Of a stretch of DNA of 64,000 nucleotides, positions 1 to 11,520 are shown in pieces. Every line of letters starts with the position of its first letter. Position 1 is the stretch's first letter. The stretch spans positions 3,658,001 through 3,722,000 of the forward strand of contig JACCLO010000006.1 of NCBI GenBank assembly GCA_029448655.1, given 5' to 3'. A model generated the notes under the pieces. That model was given only the letters and a program-made list of their open reading frames with translations, was not told where the DNA came from and ran no database searches. A program made the position numbers and the translations under genes. The stretch is from Wolfiporia cocos (Eukaryota; Basidiomycota; Agaricomycetes; Polyporales; Phaeolaceae).

Positions 1-2
1 GA

Positions 3-3000
3 AAGGGTCGGGCGACAACATCGTCATCGGGAACCACGCGGCCGGAGCCCACCGCGGAAGAACGGGCCAACTTGCTCAAGAGGAAGTGCCACTCTTGCAG
101 CAAGACACAAGCAGAGGCACCAGGGAAGGGCTGCAACAAGCCCGTCTGGCACCAACCCAACTGGAAGCCCCGAGCAGCTACCAGTGGAGGGAACACCGGT
201 GCCGGACCCTCACAACCGGCGCGCACCCGCCAGGCCGTCGAGGCACCACCAGCAGAAAAAGTCCTTGGGGAAGTATCCCAGGAGGACTTCGTGCGAATGG
301 TGTCCGCTTGGGCCAAGGAAAATCCGGAGGCTGCGAAGGAAGCCGGATTCACTCAGGTACGTCCCCTCTCTAATAATAAATTTTCAGTTCTGGAGATCGA
401 GGAACCAGTAAATATCTCTATCTCCGAATCTGCCTCGGAGGGTAACGAACCGGTGGATGGACTATATGGGCTAGGAACCGGGGCCCCGATATTTGATTAC
501 ATATCTGTACCACGTTCTGTAGACTTGGCGCCTGGTGACGACGACGGAGCTTCAACATGCTCCGACGATTCGTTTGTAACAGCCTCAGAGGAGCCTCCCA
601 CCGGAGCTTGGCGGGAGGATAAAACCGTGCTTAATTCCTCTATCAATGTAAACTATGTGCCAATGGACGTAGACCCGGTTGTAGACTCAGATGTGCAGAT
701 GGCAGACGCATCTAAGCCTACAGTCCAGAAAAAGGCAGAAAAGAAAGTGCGGCGTCGACGAGCCAAGAAGAAGGCTGTCACGCTCGACATATACTTAGAC
801 CACCCGCGGGCAATCCCCCCTGAGCGAAAAAGCGAAGGAGCCGCGGGTTACGATCTTCACTCCGCGGAGGAAGTCGTTATACCAAACGGGAAGCGTATCA
901 CCGTGGATACAGGCATAATGATTCGAATGCCACCCGGTGTATATGGCCGCATAGCTCCACGATCCGGACTTGCCTTGAAAGGGGTCGACGTGGAGGCCGG
1001 TGTAGTCGATGAAGACTACACCGGTCGGTTAAAAGTCATACTGAATAATCAAACTGGAACAGATTATCAGGTCGAGTATGGGGACAGAATCGCCCAGTTC
1101 ATACTCGAATGCAACATGACACCAGACACGCGCATAGTAAAAAGCATTAGGGAAACCAGACGCGGAACACAGGGGTTCGGCTCTACTGGTGAGAAACTCA
1201 GAGGGAATGTGGTGGTAATCCAGACGGGGAGACGGGGACGGCAGATCGAAGTACCGATCACCCTCCACCGCCCGGACGGACGTGCCCTCTTCACAAAGGC
1301 ACTGATAGACTCCGGTTCAACGGGATCGGTCATCAGTCGTGCCTATGTAGAGGAACACAAACTCGAGCAACTCCCACTAGACCGACCCGTCAAACTGTAC
1401 AACGCTGACGGTAGTACCAACGCTGCGGGCAAAATGACGCACTATGTCGAACTCCAGATGCAGATCGACACGCATTTGGAAACGCGCAAGTTCCACGTCA
1501 CCGAGCTGAGCTCGGCAGACATATTCCTCGGCTTCGATTGGTTGGAAGACCACAATCCCACCATCGACTGGAAGAAACGCCGAATCACCTTCACCTGCGA
1601 CTGCGAACACGAGCAGATCGAGGAGGGTGATCATATCTATTACATCTTCGCTGACGCTTGGATACGGAATAGGGAAGAATGCCGGGCCGACATCGCTGAG
1701 CGAGTCCGCGCGACGAAGGCAACCGAGATCGCCATCGCCACCGGCAAAACCACGGAAGCCAAGACTTTCGAAGAGGTGGTCCCAGAGTACTTACACGAAT
1801 TTGAAGACGTGTTTAAGGAAACGGAATTCGACCAACTCCCCGAAAGGCGACCGTGGGATCACGCCATAGAACTCCTACCGAACTCCGAACCCTACGCCGG
1901 CAAGATCTATGCCCTATCGCCCCGAGAACAAGAGGCGTTAGACGACTTTCTAGAAGAACAGTTACGGACCGGACGCATACGACCATCCAAGTCACCATGG
2001 GGGGCACCATTCTTCTTCGTCAAGAAGAAGGATGGGAAACTGAGACCCATTCAGGACTACCGGAAGCTGAACCAGATGACCAAGAAGAATCGGTACCCGC
2101 TCCCTCTGATCACGGAGCTGCTCAACAAGTTAAAGCGAGCTAAGTACTTTTCTAAATTGGACATTCGTTGGGGATACACGAACGTCAGAATCAAAGAAGG
2201 CGACGAAGAAAAAGCCGCCTTCATCACTAATAGGGGATTGTATGAACCTTTAGTGATGTTCTTTGGAATGTGCAACGCACCGGGCACGTTCCAGACTTTG
2301 ATGAACGACATCTTCCGAGACCTGATAATGACTGGAAAGGTCATTGTATATTTAGACGACATACTTGTTTTCACGGAGACCGAGGCAGAGCACAAAGAAA
2401 TCCTGCGCAAGGTTCTGCTCGTTCTCCGTCAAAACAAGCTAACCTGTAAACCGGAGAAATGCGAGTTCATGAAGTCGGAAGTAGAATACTTGGGACATAT
2501 AATCTCTCATGGGGAAATCCGCATGGATCCCGCGAAGGTGGCGGCAGTGGCAGAATGGCCCGCACCTCGGAACAAGAAGGAAGTGCAATCCTTCATTGGG
2601 TTCGCAAACTTCTACCGGAGATTTATACCTAAGTTCTCCACGGTAGCACGCCCACTGATAAACCTAACCAAGGACACTCCTTGGCAGTGGGGTACGGCAG
2701 AACAAGAGTGTTTCGATAAGTTAAAGAAAATATTTATCGAAGCACCCGTGTTAGGGATACCAAACGACGATGACCCTTTCCGCATCGAGGCAGACTCTTC
2801 GGACTTCGCAACCGGAGCCTGCCTCATGCAGAAACAGGACGGCGTCTGGAAACCCATCGCCTACCAGAGTAAGACGATGCTACCGGCAGAACGGAACTAC
2901 GAGATCTACGACAGAGAACTCCTCGCCATCATGCGCGCACTTGATGAATGGCGACATTTCGTAATGGGTGGCAAACACCCTGTAGAAGTACTGACGGACC

Positions 3001-5138
3001 ATAAGAACCTAGAATATTTTAAGACCCCGCAGAAAATTAATCCGCGACAAGCCCGGTGGATGACGGAACTTGCCGAGTACGACCTACAACTCGTGCACAT
3101 CCCCGGGAAGACCAATGGAAGGGCCGATGGGCTTTCCCGAAGAAGTGATCACGGCAACGACAAAGATCACCTCGAAGGGCAAGTCGTCCTGAAGCCACAC
3201 CTCTTCATCCAAGATAGCGCAGAAAGGCTGCGATCCTCATTCTATACTGTAGTCAAGGGTATTACCCACGACGAAGTAAAAGAGAGGGTCAAAGCGGAAG
3301 CCGCTCTCTACGATGGAAAGGAAGGAGTAGAAGTAGGGGAAACGACCGAGGACGGTCTGCGATATAGGAGGGGGAGGTTAATCATCCCTCGGGACGAAGA
3401 ATTAATCGGAAAAATCATTTCTTCGTTCCACGACACCGTCTCAGCGGGACACCCTGGCACCGAAAACACGTACACTGCCATACACCGACACTACTGGTGG
3501 CCAAAGATGCGCTCAGACATCCGCCAGTACGTCAAGGCTTGTATAAAGTGCCAAGCCGCTAAGCCGGACCGATCCAAACGCGCGGCTCCACTCAACCCGA
3601 ACCCGACTCCAGCACACAACTGGGAGAACATTTCCGTCGACATGATCACGGGACTCCCCACTTCCAAGGGTCGCGACGCAATCATTGTAGTAGTAGACAT
3701 GAAATCCAAGGACTACATAGCTGTACCAACAACAACTAAACTATCGGCCGAAGGATGGGCCAACATATTCGTAGATAAAGTATATGCACAACACGGACTA
3801 CCAAAGAAAATATTTAGCGACAGAGGACCACAATTTGTATCAGAATTCATAAAGGACGTATATCGTAGATTAGGCATACAGGGAAACCCGAGTACCGCGT
3901 TCCACCCACAGACAGACGGGCAAACGGAACGTATGAACCAGGAACTCGAGGTCTACCTTAGGTTATTTATTAATGATACTCATACGAACTGGCCGGACTT
4001 ACTCCCGCTGGCAAGCTTTGCGTACAAAACACACGTACACAGTAGCACGGGATATAGCCCCTTTTACCTTACGCACGGATACCACCCCTTCACAGGTGTA
4101 GAGGCGCCGGAACAAGAAGAGGGGGTAGCACGGGATTGGGTCGAACACATGCACACCATATCCAAACTCGCTTCACAAAACCTGGAGAAAGCTAAACTAC
4201 GCATGAAAGAGTACTACGATAGGAAACGAGCATCGCCACTATCGTACTCTGAAGGCGACTTGGTTTGGGTCGACGGCCGAAACATAAACATGGGCCACCC
4301 AACCAAGAAGCTGGACTCCAAGCGGTTTGGACCATACAAGGTCACAAAGAAGGTTGGGCAAGGAGCATACGAACTAGACCTCCCCGCAGACATGCGCGGG
4401 ATATACCCAGTATTCAACGAGGTCTTACTCCTACCATACACACCGCCCGCCTTCCCCAATCAGGACCATAGTAAAGTGACGGAAAGCAATGACGTTCGCA
4501 GGCCTCTCAGGATCCTCGAATCCAGGGAAGACCGAGGGCGAATCGAGCTGGAAGTCGAATGGTCTGACGGGACTAAAACATGGGAACGAAAACGTGGATT
4601 GAACCATTACCAAGAGTTAGTCACAAAGTTCTTCGAAGCTAGACCATCCGCCCCAGGAAACCAGTGGAAAAACAGAAACACCGGTTGGGACCACACTAAT
4701 ACCAAGTGGGACCCAGAGTGGGAGGACTTCGAACGAAAAGCTCAGGAAATGGGACTGAGGCAGAACCCGAAGGAGTTCATAATATACGACGACATAGACA
4801 CTACGCTTCTTGTCAAAGGCAGCATACCATTCTACGCCTACGAAAAGAAGCTCGTCGCTCGTAACTTCTGGTTCTGCGATCCACGAACACGGGTCATGCA
4901 ATACGGGATACGCGTTGGAACACCGATAGAATCCACTATACCTGAATCAATAGGATACTGGATCTACCCGGTCTTAAACACACTCCAACTGGCGCACCCA
5001 CACATCTGCACCAAAACCGTAGACCACCCGTGCCATGTTGACCAAACTATGTACAAAGTGATTGCTGGGCGTGGGGACACGCAGCTAGAAGAGGGGGTAC
5101 TGTCACAAGCCGATTTTCTCCAACTAGCTTGCGACTAG
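3..5138 (+). CDS. Ty3/Gypsy polyprotein with dUTPase upstream of protease (5' partial)
   Basis: Retrotransposon polyprotein, frame open from the window edge, so the true start (and most of gag) lies outside; the TTG at 72 is not a start. Order by nucleotide: Cys/His-rich stretch near 90-150; basic linker; dUTPase about 783-1196 with all five motifs (AGYDLHSA, PRSGLALK, GVVDEDYTG, GDRIAQFI, RGTQGFGSTG); aspartic protease with DSGSTGS about 1308; reverse transcriptase with YLDD near 2350; RNase H about 2770-3140; integrase with H-H-C-C zinc module about 3430-3560 and DDE residues near 3640, 3822 and 3943; a chromo-like segment about 4500-4640; then about 150 residues I do not recognise. No internal stop, so it may be young. 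The last 12 residues are encoded inside the 3' LTR. dUTPase before protease is unusual for Ty3/Gypsy. Confidence 0.93.
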   Translation, partial: KGRATTSSSGTTRPEPTAEERANLLKRKCHSCSKTQAEAPGKGCNKPVWHQPNWKPRAATSGGNTGAGPSQPARTRQAVEAPPAEKVLGEVSQEDFVRMVSAWAKENPEAAKEAGFTQVRPLSNNKFSVLEIEEPVNISISESASEGNEPVDGLYGLGTGAPIFDYISVPRSVDLAPGDDDGASTCSDDSFVTASEEPPTGAWREDKTVLNSSINVNYVPMDVDPVVDSDVQMADASKPTVQKKAEKKVRRRRAKKKAVTLDIYLDHPRAIPPERKSEGAAGYDLHSAEEVVIPNGKRITVDTGIMIRMPPGVYGRIAPRSGLALKGVDVEAGVVDEDYTGRLKVILNNQTGTDYQVEYGDRIAQFILECNMTPDTRIVKSIRETRRGTQGFGSTGEKLRGNVVVIQTGRRGRQIEVPITLHRPDGRALFTKALIDSGSTGSVISRAYVEEHKLEQLPLDRPVKLYNADGSTNAAGKMTHYVELQMQIDTHLETRKFHVTELSSADIFLGFDWLEDHNPTIDWKKRRITFTCDCEHEQIEEGDHIYYIFADAWIRNREECRADIAERVRATKATEIAIATGKTTEAKTFEEVVPEYLHEFEDVFKETEFDQLPERRPWDHAIELLPNSEPYAGKIYALSPREQEALDDFLEEQLRTGRIRPSKSPWGAPFFFVKKKDGKLRPIQDYRKLNQMTKKNRYPLPLITELLNKLKRAKYFSKLDIRWGYTNVRIKEGDEEKAAFITNRGLYEPLVMFFGMCNAPGTFQTLMNDIFRDLIMTGKVIVYLDDILVFTETEAEHKEILRKVLLVLRQNKLTCKPEKCEFMKSEVEYLGHIISHGEIRMDPAKVAAVAEWPAPRNKKEVQSFIGFANFYRRFIPKFSTVARPLINLTKDTPWQWGTAEQECFDKLKKIFIEAPVLGIPNDDDPFRIEADSSDFATGACLMQKQDGVWKPIAYQSKTMLPAERNYEIYDRELLAIMRALDEWRHFVMGGKHPVEVLTDHKNLEYFKTPQKINPRQARWMTELAEYDLQLVHIPGKTNGRADGLSRRSDHGNDKDHLEGQVVLKPHLFIQDSAERLRSSFYTVVKGITHDEVKERVKAEAALYDGKEGVEVGETTEDGLRYRRGRLIIPRDEELIGKIISSFHDTVSAGHPGTENTYTAIHRHYWWPKMRSDIRQYVKACIKCQAAKPDRSKRAAPLNPNPTPAHNWENISVDMITGLPTSKGRDAIIVVVDMKSKDYIAVPTTTKLSAEGWANIFVDKVYAQHGLPKKIFSDRGPQFVSEFIKDVYRRLGIQGNPSTAFHPQTDGQTERMNQELEVYLRLFINDTHTNWPDLLPLASFAYKTHVHSSTGYSPFYLTHGYHPFTGVEAPEQEEGVARDWVEHMHTISKLASQNLEKAKLRMKEYYDRKRASPLSYSEGDLVWVDGRNINMGHPTKKLDSKRFGPYKVTKKVGQGAYELDLPADMRGIYPVFNEVLLLPYTPPAFPNQDHSKVTESNDVRRPLRILESREDRGRIELEVEWSDGTKTWERKRGLNHYQELVTKFFEARPSAPGNQWKNRNTGWDHTNTKWDPEWEDFERKAQEMGLRQNPKEFIIYDDIDTTLLVKGSIPFYAYEKKLVARNFWFCDPRTRVMQYGIRVGTPIESTIPESIGYWIYPVLNTLQLAHPHICTKTVDHPCHVDQTMYKVIAGRGDTQLEEGVLSQADFLQLACD
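5087..5097 (+). other. Polypurine tract of element 1
   Basis: Purine run AGAAGAGGGGG directly before the LTR start TGTCAC at 5101, the normal plus-strand primer position. It is inside the polyprotein reading frame. The same GAAG.GGGGGTAA context precedes the LTRs of element 3 and of the miniature element at 59886. Confidence 0.75.
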
Positions 5139-5472
5139 AGACAACCCTTATCTTATCTAAACGCCCGCCTGTGCGTCACGTGCAAGGACCCCGAACACCC
5201 CACACGTGCCTACACAGACCCCGGACACCCTTGATGTGGCTCTACACCTACGATAGGCTTTACCATACTCTAAACGGTCTATTAGATTACGTAATACTGT
5301 ACAGTAGCCAAACAATGTACAAACAGCCTAGGAGTATATATGCTGGGACGGTCTCGGGCTAACACCCCAGACTCGTCTTGGCCTTTGTTGCCTTGAGTAG
5401 CCTCAGACTAGGAATACGCTTTCACGCGAGTAATATTCCCCTGAGTAGTTGCTTGAGAATACGCTTGTGTCA
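5101..5472 (+). mobile_element. 3' LTR of element 1 (LTR-1 family)
   Basis: Begins TGTCACAAGCC after a polypurine tract and ends CTTGTGTCA. It holds a TATA-like GTATATATG near 5335 followed by the CAGACTCGTCTTGG segment that recurs in LTR relics at 11521, 11851, 24171 and 48334. The 5' LTR is outside the window, so the target duplication cannot be checked; the downstream flank is CCTTC. Confidence 0.82.
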
Positions 5473-6710
5473 CCTTCACTGGTGATGGTCTTTTCACAGG
5501 GGGTCAGGGAGATGGCCTTTGAAAGGCCATGGCCAACAATCACCATGGTGATGTTGTGCTGGCCCACATTTGGGAGGTCTGTGATAAAACTGACTGAGCA
5601 CTGGGAAAAGAGGAGTGCATCCCCTTTGGTCAGGATTGGCTGGAGAGGGGGCTTGGTCAGTGTTCTATCAGGTTTCATTTGTCAACATGTGGCACACCCC
5701 TTGACATACTCTGCCACCATTCTCCTCATGTCAGGCCACCAGAAGTGCTCTTGGACCTTCATGGTAGTCCCCCATATTCCAGGGTGTCCGGCTGCTATTG
5801 GGTTGTGGTATTTTGACACAACATCTTGTTGTAGTTTGGTGCTTTTGGGAATGTACATTCTTAATAGGACTCCTTCAGTGTACTGCCAGTCTTCCATTGC
5901 AGTTCTGGCAGGGATGTCTCCTTTTCCATCCAAGGTGCAGAGGGCCTGTTCTGCAGTGTGATCAAGGGTCTTGGTGTCCCTGATCTGATCAATGATCAGG
6001 ATCTCAATTGCATGGACAAACAATGTATCTAGGAGCACAAGGATGTCTTCATTGTCATGTTCAGAGTTGTTGAGGTGGAAGAGGTGCAAGAGGGTGTTGG
6101 CCATGACTAGTTTCTTGCCAGGGACATGTTGTAGTCTTACATTGAACTGCAAGAGGAGCAGATGCCATTTTGCTTGTCTCCGGCTTAGGTGCTGGGTGCT
6201 TCTCCAGTGTGTTAGGTTCTGATGATCACTTCAGATCAAGATTTGATGTGGGGTACCTTCTAGAAGGTGTCACCACTCTTCTAGTGCATGGACTATGGCA
6301 AGCAATCTGTGGTTGTAGATTTCATAATTACGTTCAGCAGGGGAGAGGGACTGTGACAGGTACCCTACTGGCCTCTCATTCCCATCATCATCAATCTGTT
6401 TAAGGACTGCCCCTATCACATATTGTGAGGTGTCAGTTTCAATGATGAACAGTCACTCATTGTCCAGGAGCAAGAGGGTAGGGGTGGTCACAAACTGCCA
6501 CTTCAGGAACTCGAAGGCTTCATTTTCCCTGTCAGTCCATTTGAAGCCACCTCTTGTGGCTGTCTTGGTGAGGTCAATGAGGGGGTGTGTGTGTAGAGTA
6601 GTGTTAGATGAATTTCCAGTAGAAGTTTGCAAAGCTGGTCTTGGCCATGCACTCTTCAAGATAGCCAGACATGTTGAAATTGAGGGAAAGATAGGTCTAA
6701 TTTGTCAATT
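5473..6710 (-). pseudogene. Degenerate Ty3/Gypsy pol relic (RNase H-integrase)
   Basis: On the minus strand, pieces of RNase H (about 6660-6453), the RNase H-integrase junction and HHCC zinc module (6152-5682) and the start of the integrase core (5678-5473) are recognisable but in different frames with stops. The protein pieces are close to element 2 at 26482-29574 (same LSKAISLTPC and WWPDMR blocks). Element 1 interrupts the relic at 5472/5473 in the middle of the integrase core, so the relic is older than element 1. Confidence 0.8.
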
Positions 6711-7071
6711 CTAGGTATCGTCAATGTTTTGACCACATCTATGCTTTCTCATTAGATTGGCTATGTCACATGTGACAATGCAGCCAATAAGGATATTAAG
6801 ATGATGTGCTTTGTGAAATATATCAGGGAGGCAACAGGGAAACCATTCAATGGCAGAAAGTGACATCTCCAGTAAAATCTCAGGCTTCAGAATGACAGGA
6901 TCTGCTGACTTGTTATAGATGTCTTGCACATGTTATCAACTTGGCAACTCAGGCCTTGATCTCAGCATACAGCAGATCAAAACACTTCAATCCTGTGAAA
7001 CCAAACCAAACAAGGATCTGATGGGCGAGAATAATGGGCAGCATGATGAGATAGGTCTAGTGCAATATATT

Positions 7072-7770
7072 TGACACAGACTAGACTGTGGGACTCACAC
7101 TATAACCTTATAGGCGACTTGAAGGAGTTGCAGAAGGTTGGTGAGGAGGCTAGTGGGCGCAAGCAGAGATGGTATGTAACTGTGCGAATGCAGAGAACAA
7201 ATCTAAGGCTTATCCGCAGTGATAGCCCTACTTATATACATGCTTTGTTTGGTTACCGGTAAGGGAGCCAAACATGAAGGTGGTCTGTGCGCAGACATAA
7301 CTAATATGGTTAAGTCGTAAACTACAATAGACCATGTGCGCCGGTAATGGCCGCACCAGTAAGATCGTTTGTTTGGACCGTAGGTCCATGTTGTGGGAGT
7401 GGCTGTAGCTACGTTAGTAAGCCATGCATGTGATTCTTATATACCGGCATCGGGATATGAGTAATCGTAAGGGCATTGGCATGTGATAACGAGCGGGCCG
7501 CTTATCCAATCGTACTGACATACCCCGGTATCGGGATATGAGTAAAGCGCGTGACACCGGAGGTTAGTCCGCTGAGTCATTGACGCGTACAAGCGTGTTA
7601 TGTACGTGTTGTTATGACAAGTGGACGTATACCGCGTTGTGTACGTGTTGTTTGGTTGCATGTACGTGTAGACGGGCGCTTAGCAGCGTAAATGTCTACA
7701 AGGTCGTAGAAATACCAGATAAATAGGTAAAAATACGGGGAAAATAGTGGCATGTCCCAAATCTGTGACA
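7072..7770 (-). mobile_element. Solo LTR, LTR-2 family
   Basis: A 699-bp LTR in minus orientation, TGTCACAGATTTGGG to GTGTCA, matching the 3' LTR of element 3 (37778-38437). It is flanked by a perfect 5-bp duplication, ATATT at 7067-7071 and 7771-7775. No internal region remains, so this is an LTR-LTR recombination product. Confidence 0.92.
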
Positions 7771-7898
7771 ATATTACAGTCAAGGTTAACAGATGAGATG
7801 TTGTATGTCCCTGATGATGCAGCTGATTATCATAACTACTCTAGGAACATTCCTTGTTAAAGCAAAAGAAGCTCTTCAAAAGTCCCCAAGATGGCTCG

Positions 7899-8606
7899 TG
7901 TTACGGTTATTTTTATTTTTCGAATACCGACAGAACTCACCATAGGGCGAATACGATACAGGGACTTGTTGCACAACCAACCCCCCTGGCTACTCGTGAT
8001 TCTACTGGGCGCGTCCCCAGTTGTACTAGTCTAAACGGCTCGTTTCATCTTTGGCAGATCCAACTCTGCTGTCGTTTCACGTTCATCGTTTATTAGCTGA
8101 TCGATGGCGTTCAACCGCCATCATTCCTATCCATCGTCTCGGATATATCACTACATACCTATCAAACGTTTGACACTATAGCGTAGATAGTATTGGTGAC
8201 ATCTGGGACAGGCTTGACCCCTAAAACCTAACGAAGTATATAAACTCATGTATTTACTGTCGAGGCTCTTCAGCTCGACCTTGTTGTATAAACAAGAAGT
8301 CTTATACTCGTTCTCAAACGTAGGAAACTACGCTCAGTATTTCTCACTCGAGCAATCGAACGACTAAGTCCTCGAAGTGCACACTGACTTCTCGGACTTA
8401 GGCGAGTCTTATATTCTATTCGACTCGCACTTGAACAGATTATATCCTCTAACGCGTATTGGATATTAACCGATCTCCTAAGGACTTCACTTAGGACCCG
8501 AAGGCATATAACGAGTATTTGCCATGCATACGGCGACGTGCCTACGCGCAGAAGAACGATCTATATTCGCGACTCAAATATACGAACGGGTATTCAACCC
8601 GTAACA
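7899..8606 (+). mobile_element. Solo LTR, LTR-3 family
   Basis: A 708-bp LTR from TGTTACGG to CCGTAACA, flanked by GCTCG at 7894-7898 and 8607-8611 (perfect duplication). A TATA-like AGTATATAAAC lies near 8235. The same unit occurs at 25763, 47242 and 60746, and the 25763 copy is joined to element 2 internal sequence, which identifies the family. Confidence 0.93.
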
Positions 8607-8748
8607 GCTCGTTCACACCACTCCAGCTGCTACTTGACATGCCAGTGCAATGGTCTTCAACATTTATCATGCTGGAATGTGCCAATAGCTGAAGCCACGT
8701 GCATTCCATTCAGTATGTCTAGCTTGATACTGATGTTTTCTCAGGTTG

Positions 8749-8823
8749 TTGATTGGCCCGGCCCAAGTGGGGCTCGTTCCGGCCCGGCTCACAGCCCAAA
8801 GCCGGGCCTGGCACATCACTACT
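8749..8823. repeat. GC-palindromic GGCCCGG repeat
   Basis: Short repeat built of GGCCCGG/CCGGGCC units and ending GCCGGGCCTGGCACATCAC. Related copies are at 12129, 55894 and 56347. The rest of 8607-8991 has no ORF or RNA I can recognise. Confidence 0.6.
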
Positions 8824-8991
8824 ATACCGTGAACATCCTACACCGGCTACTGAAGTTGCTATGCTAGATGACGGCTACACTGTACAGGTAGATCAGGGAG
8901 AGGCTGCATGGGACAATGTCACGCGCCAATTTCAAGCTTCTAGGCACAGTACCTTTTCCAATCATCGAGAGCACCCCCGAGGCTGGAAACC

Positions 8992-9444
8992 TGACGCAGA
9001 ATTGTGCCATGGTAATATATTCCCTCCACTCGTCTCAAACTCAGCACTTTACGTTCCCAGTCACCTGACTTGTTAGAATACAGCGCGCGGTTCCACTACG
9101 GTACCTTGCACAGTAGGTCACATGCGGTATTATGTAAGGCATTTACTGGTCTGCTATTAGGCGCGTGCGCACAGGCCACACTGCTTTAGGGCAAGACAAC
9201 CAGCCAGTAGTTACAAGTGCCCTCAATGTATATATACTGCACCAGTCTGAGGCTTACTCCTCAGACTGTTCAATCTATCCTGGGTCGCTAAGACCTACTC
9301 TACCACCTTGCCTTGCTGCGCTCAGAGACTCCTTGACTGCATCACCCATCAAGCCCTTTGGTTGAGAAGGGGTCACTAGGGATTAACATCGTTGGACGTT
9401 GAGTAGTAGGGCATTGAGGGGTATGGTCACAAGGTATTGTGACA
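8992..9444 (+). mobile_element. Solo LTR, LTR-4 family
   Basis: A 453-bp unit, TGACGCAGAATTGTG to TTGTGACA, flanked by AAACC at 8987-8991 and 9445-9449. A copy of the same length is at 25031-25483. TATA-like TGTATATATAC near 9225 gives plus orientation. No internal region of this family is present in the window. Confidence 0.9.
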
Positions 9445-11520
9445 AAACCTGATGCCTCAGCTAGATACCTGCCCTATGCACGTACCACTACGGGCACTAG
9501 CTAACAGCATCACCAGCCCCACCTAAGAACCCTAGTCCCAGACCACACATCCAGTCCAGTATAAAGCCAATAACAGTCACGTGACCCCGACCAACCACGA
9601 TGAGCCCAGTAGCACCTAACCAGACCAACCCCTTGCTACCTGGACCACACCTCATCAGGTCACAACCATCCAGACTCACGGCTAGGACCACATCCACCCA
9701 ACCAACCGAACCCTATGCCTCCCGTCTCCATGAACTACAGCCATTACCGGCTATATGGTCATTACCGACCAAGGACTCACGCCATTACTGGCACGGATTA
9801 TGTACTATATGGACAAAGGCCCAAGGGAGGCCTTAAACCCCAGCTACCTTAGTCTACAAGGAACACCAACCTCAGGCAGCACCTGTACGACTGGGAACCC
9901 TAGCAGTCACAGGACTCTACGTACCGATCGCAGCAGATCACACTTGATCACCCTACGTCACACACGGCCCGTATCGGCCAGTCCACAGTCCCGGCAGACG
10001 TCATCCTTCAGTACCAGCACATGGAAACCTGGGCCGCCATGTGCCTTCCCCTCAGTACCAGTCCTTGGGAACCTGGACAGCAGACACCCCGATCACGGAC
10101 ATAGAACCCCGCCATTACCGGTGAACTGTCACAAGCCAATTTCAAAGCCTAGTAGAACATCCTAGGTTGACACCCCATTCACGCCATATGCACGCTATAG
10201 CACTCTATCCGAGCCCAGCTGGAATCCTACGGCAACGCTAGTAGAAGCCCTCCGCCATACAGGACACCACGGGCACTAGCAGGCCACCAGCAGTCTAACC
10301 CTAAACTCAGTCCAAGTCCCGGCAGCAAGGCATACGCTGCCTAGTCCCTAAACCCCGGAGTCACGAGCCGACCCCTAGAGCCCAACAGGCTACGATAGCA
10401 CGATGGTACGCCTTGTACAACCAAAGGCTACCCATCGCACACTACGCTATACGCCAACTAGGGGCACGGTCTACATTCGCACGTGACCCAAAACACTAAA
10501 CCTAACACCTCGCGTCCCTACCGCATGGACACTCCCCATTACAGGCACTAGACCCTAGTCTACGAGTCCACGCTACGGCTTCCCTCCAGTACCGCGACCT
10601 CTGGGAACCCGGGCCGTGAACGATCGACCCTCAGTACCGAAACTTCGGGAACAGAGGCCCCTGACGCGTCCTCTGACCACAACCTGTATAGACTTCTGCC
10701 CGTGGGACGGCAGACCCTGATTGACGAACCATAGCAATCACCACCGCCATTACTGGCATGTACCTGACCAACGAGGAACACCGGTCGCATACCCGATCGT
10801 GGCAGATCACACCCGATCATGGACTTAGAACCCCGCCATTACCGGCGCACCCACGATCGACGAGAACCACTGATTGAACCCGACCGATTGGCTACTCATT
10901 AGATCCGCCCCTCATACGCTACGTCGCCATGGACATTCTCGCGTACCCCAGCGCTCCGATGCCATTACCGGCCCATAGCCCATAGTGTCACAGTTTATTC
11001 GGTGACGTTTCCTATATTAAATGTTTTGGCTTTACCGGGAGTCGAACCCTCGGCTTCACGACTATAGGGCACGTGACGTCCTTATTGGCATCACGGTACT
11101 TACTGGAGATAACGCGCATCTCTTACAGATAAGATAGTACATTAGATAAGCGTTCTAGGCTATGACTCGTAGGCGCGCGCGCACAGGCCGCGTTGCTTTA
11201 GGGTAGACAATATGGCCTTTGGTTCAGCGCTCCTGATGTACATATAAGCTTGGGTCTGGCGGCGTTCTTGCCTCAGACCTTTTAATCTCGACTTTGGGGC
11301 TTAGGCCCTCCTTGCTCGTTATCACCCTGCTTGCGCTCTATAAGATACTCGCTAGTCTGTGAGACGTACCTCGGCCTCGTCTTAGGGAGGTGGTTCACCC
11401 TTTGACGACTTAGCCTTGGGATGCAGCTAGTTAGTGGGCGTTAGGCGTAGGGGGATGACCCTAGAGTTTTGGGTCACATAGCCAGTTAGATACCAGTACG
11501 TAGAGGCCTCTGAGCCGCCG
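9445..11520. repeat. Degenerate repeat and LTR debris
   Basis: No convincing coding sequence in about 2 kb. The stretch carries repeated copies of a 12-base word GCCATTACCGGC and variants (near 9741, 9780, 10111, 10746, 10835, 10960) and of TCAGTACC. From about 11150 it resembles LTR-4 (GCGCACAGGCC, CTTTAGGG, a TATA-like TACATATAA near 11240). A tRNA 3'-half-like sequence in antisense lies at 11027-11054. I read it as eroded LTRs of several families. Confidence 0.5.

Noticed and set aside
72..5138. Start of the element 1 polyprotein at 72
   Set aside because: The codon at 72 is TTG and the frame is open to the window edge; the feature is annotated as 5' partial instead.
5403..6929. Independent host genes on the plus strand opposite the pol relic
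   Set aside because: Plus-strand ORFs are reverse shadows of recognisable RNase H and integrase pieces.
11027..11054. tRNA gene or primer-binding site (TGGCTTTACCGGGAGTCGAACC)
   Set aside because: Only a tRNA 3' half in antisense with an extra base in the T stem; no 5' acceptor partner and no LTR end at 11026.
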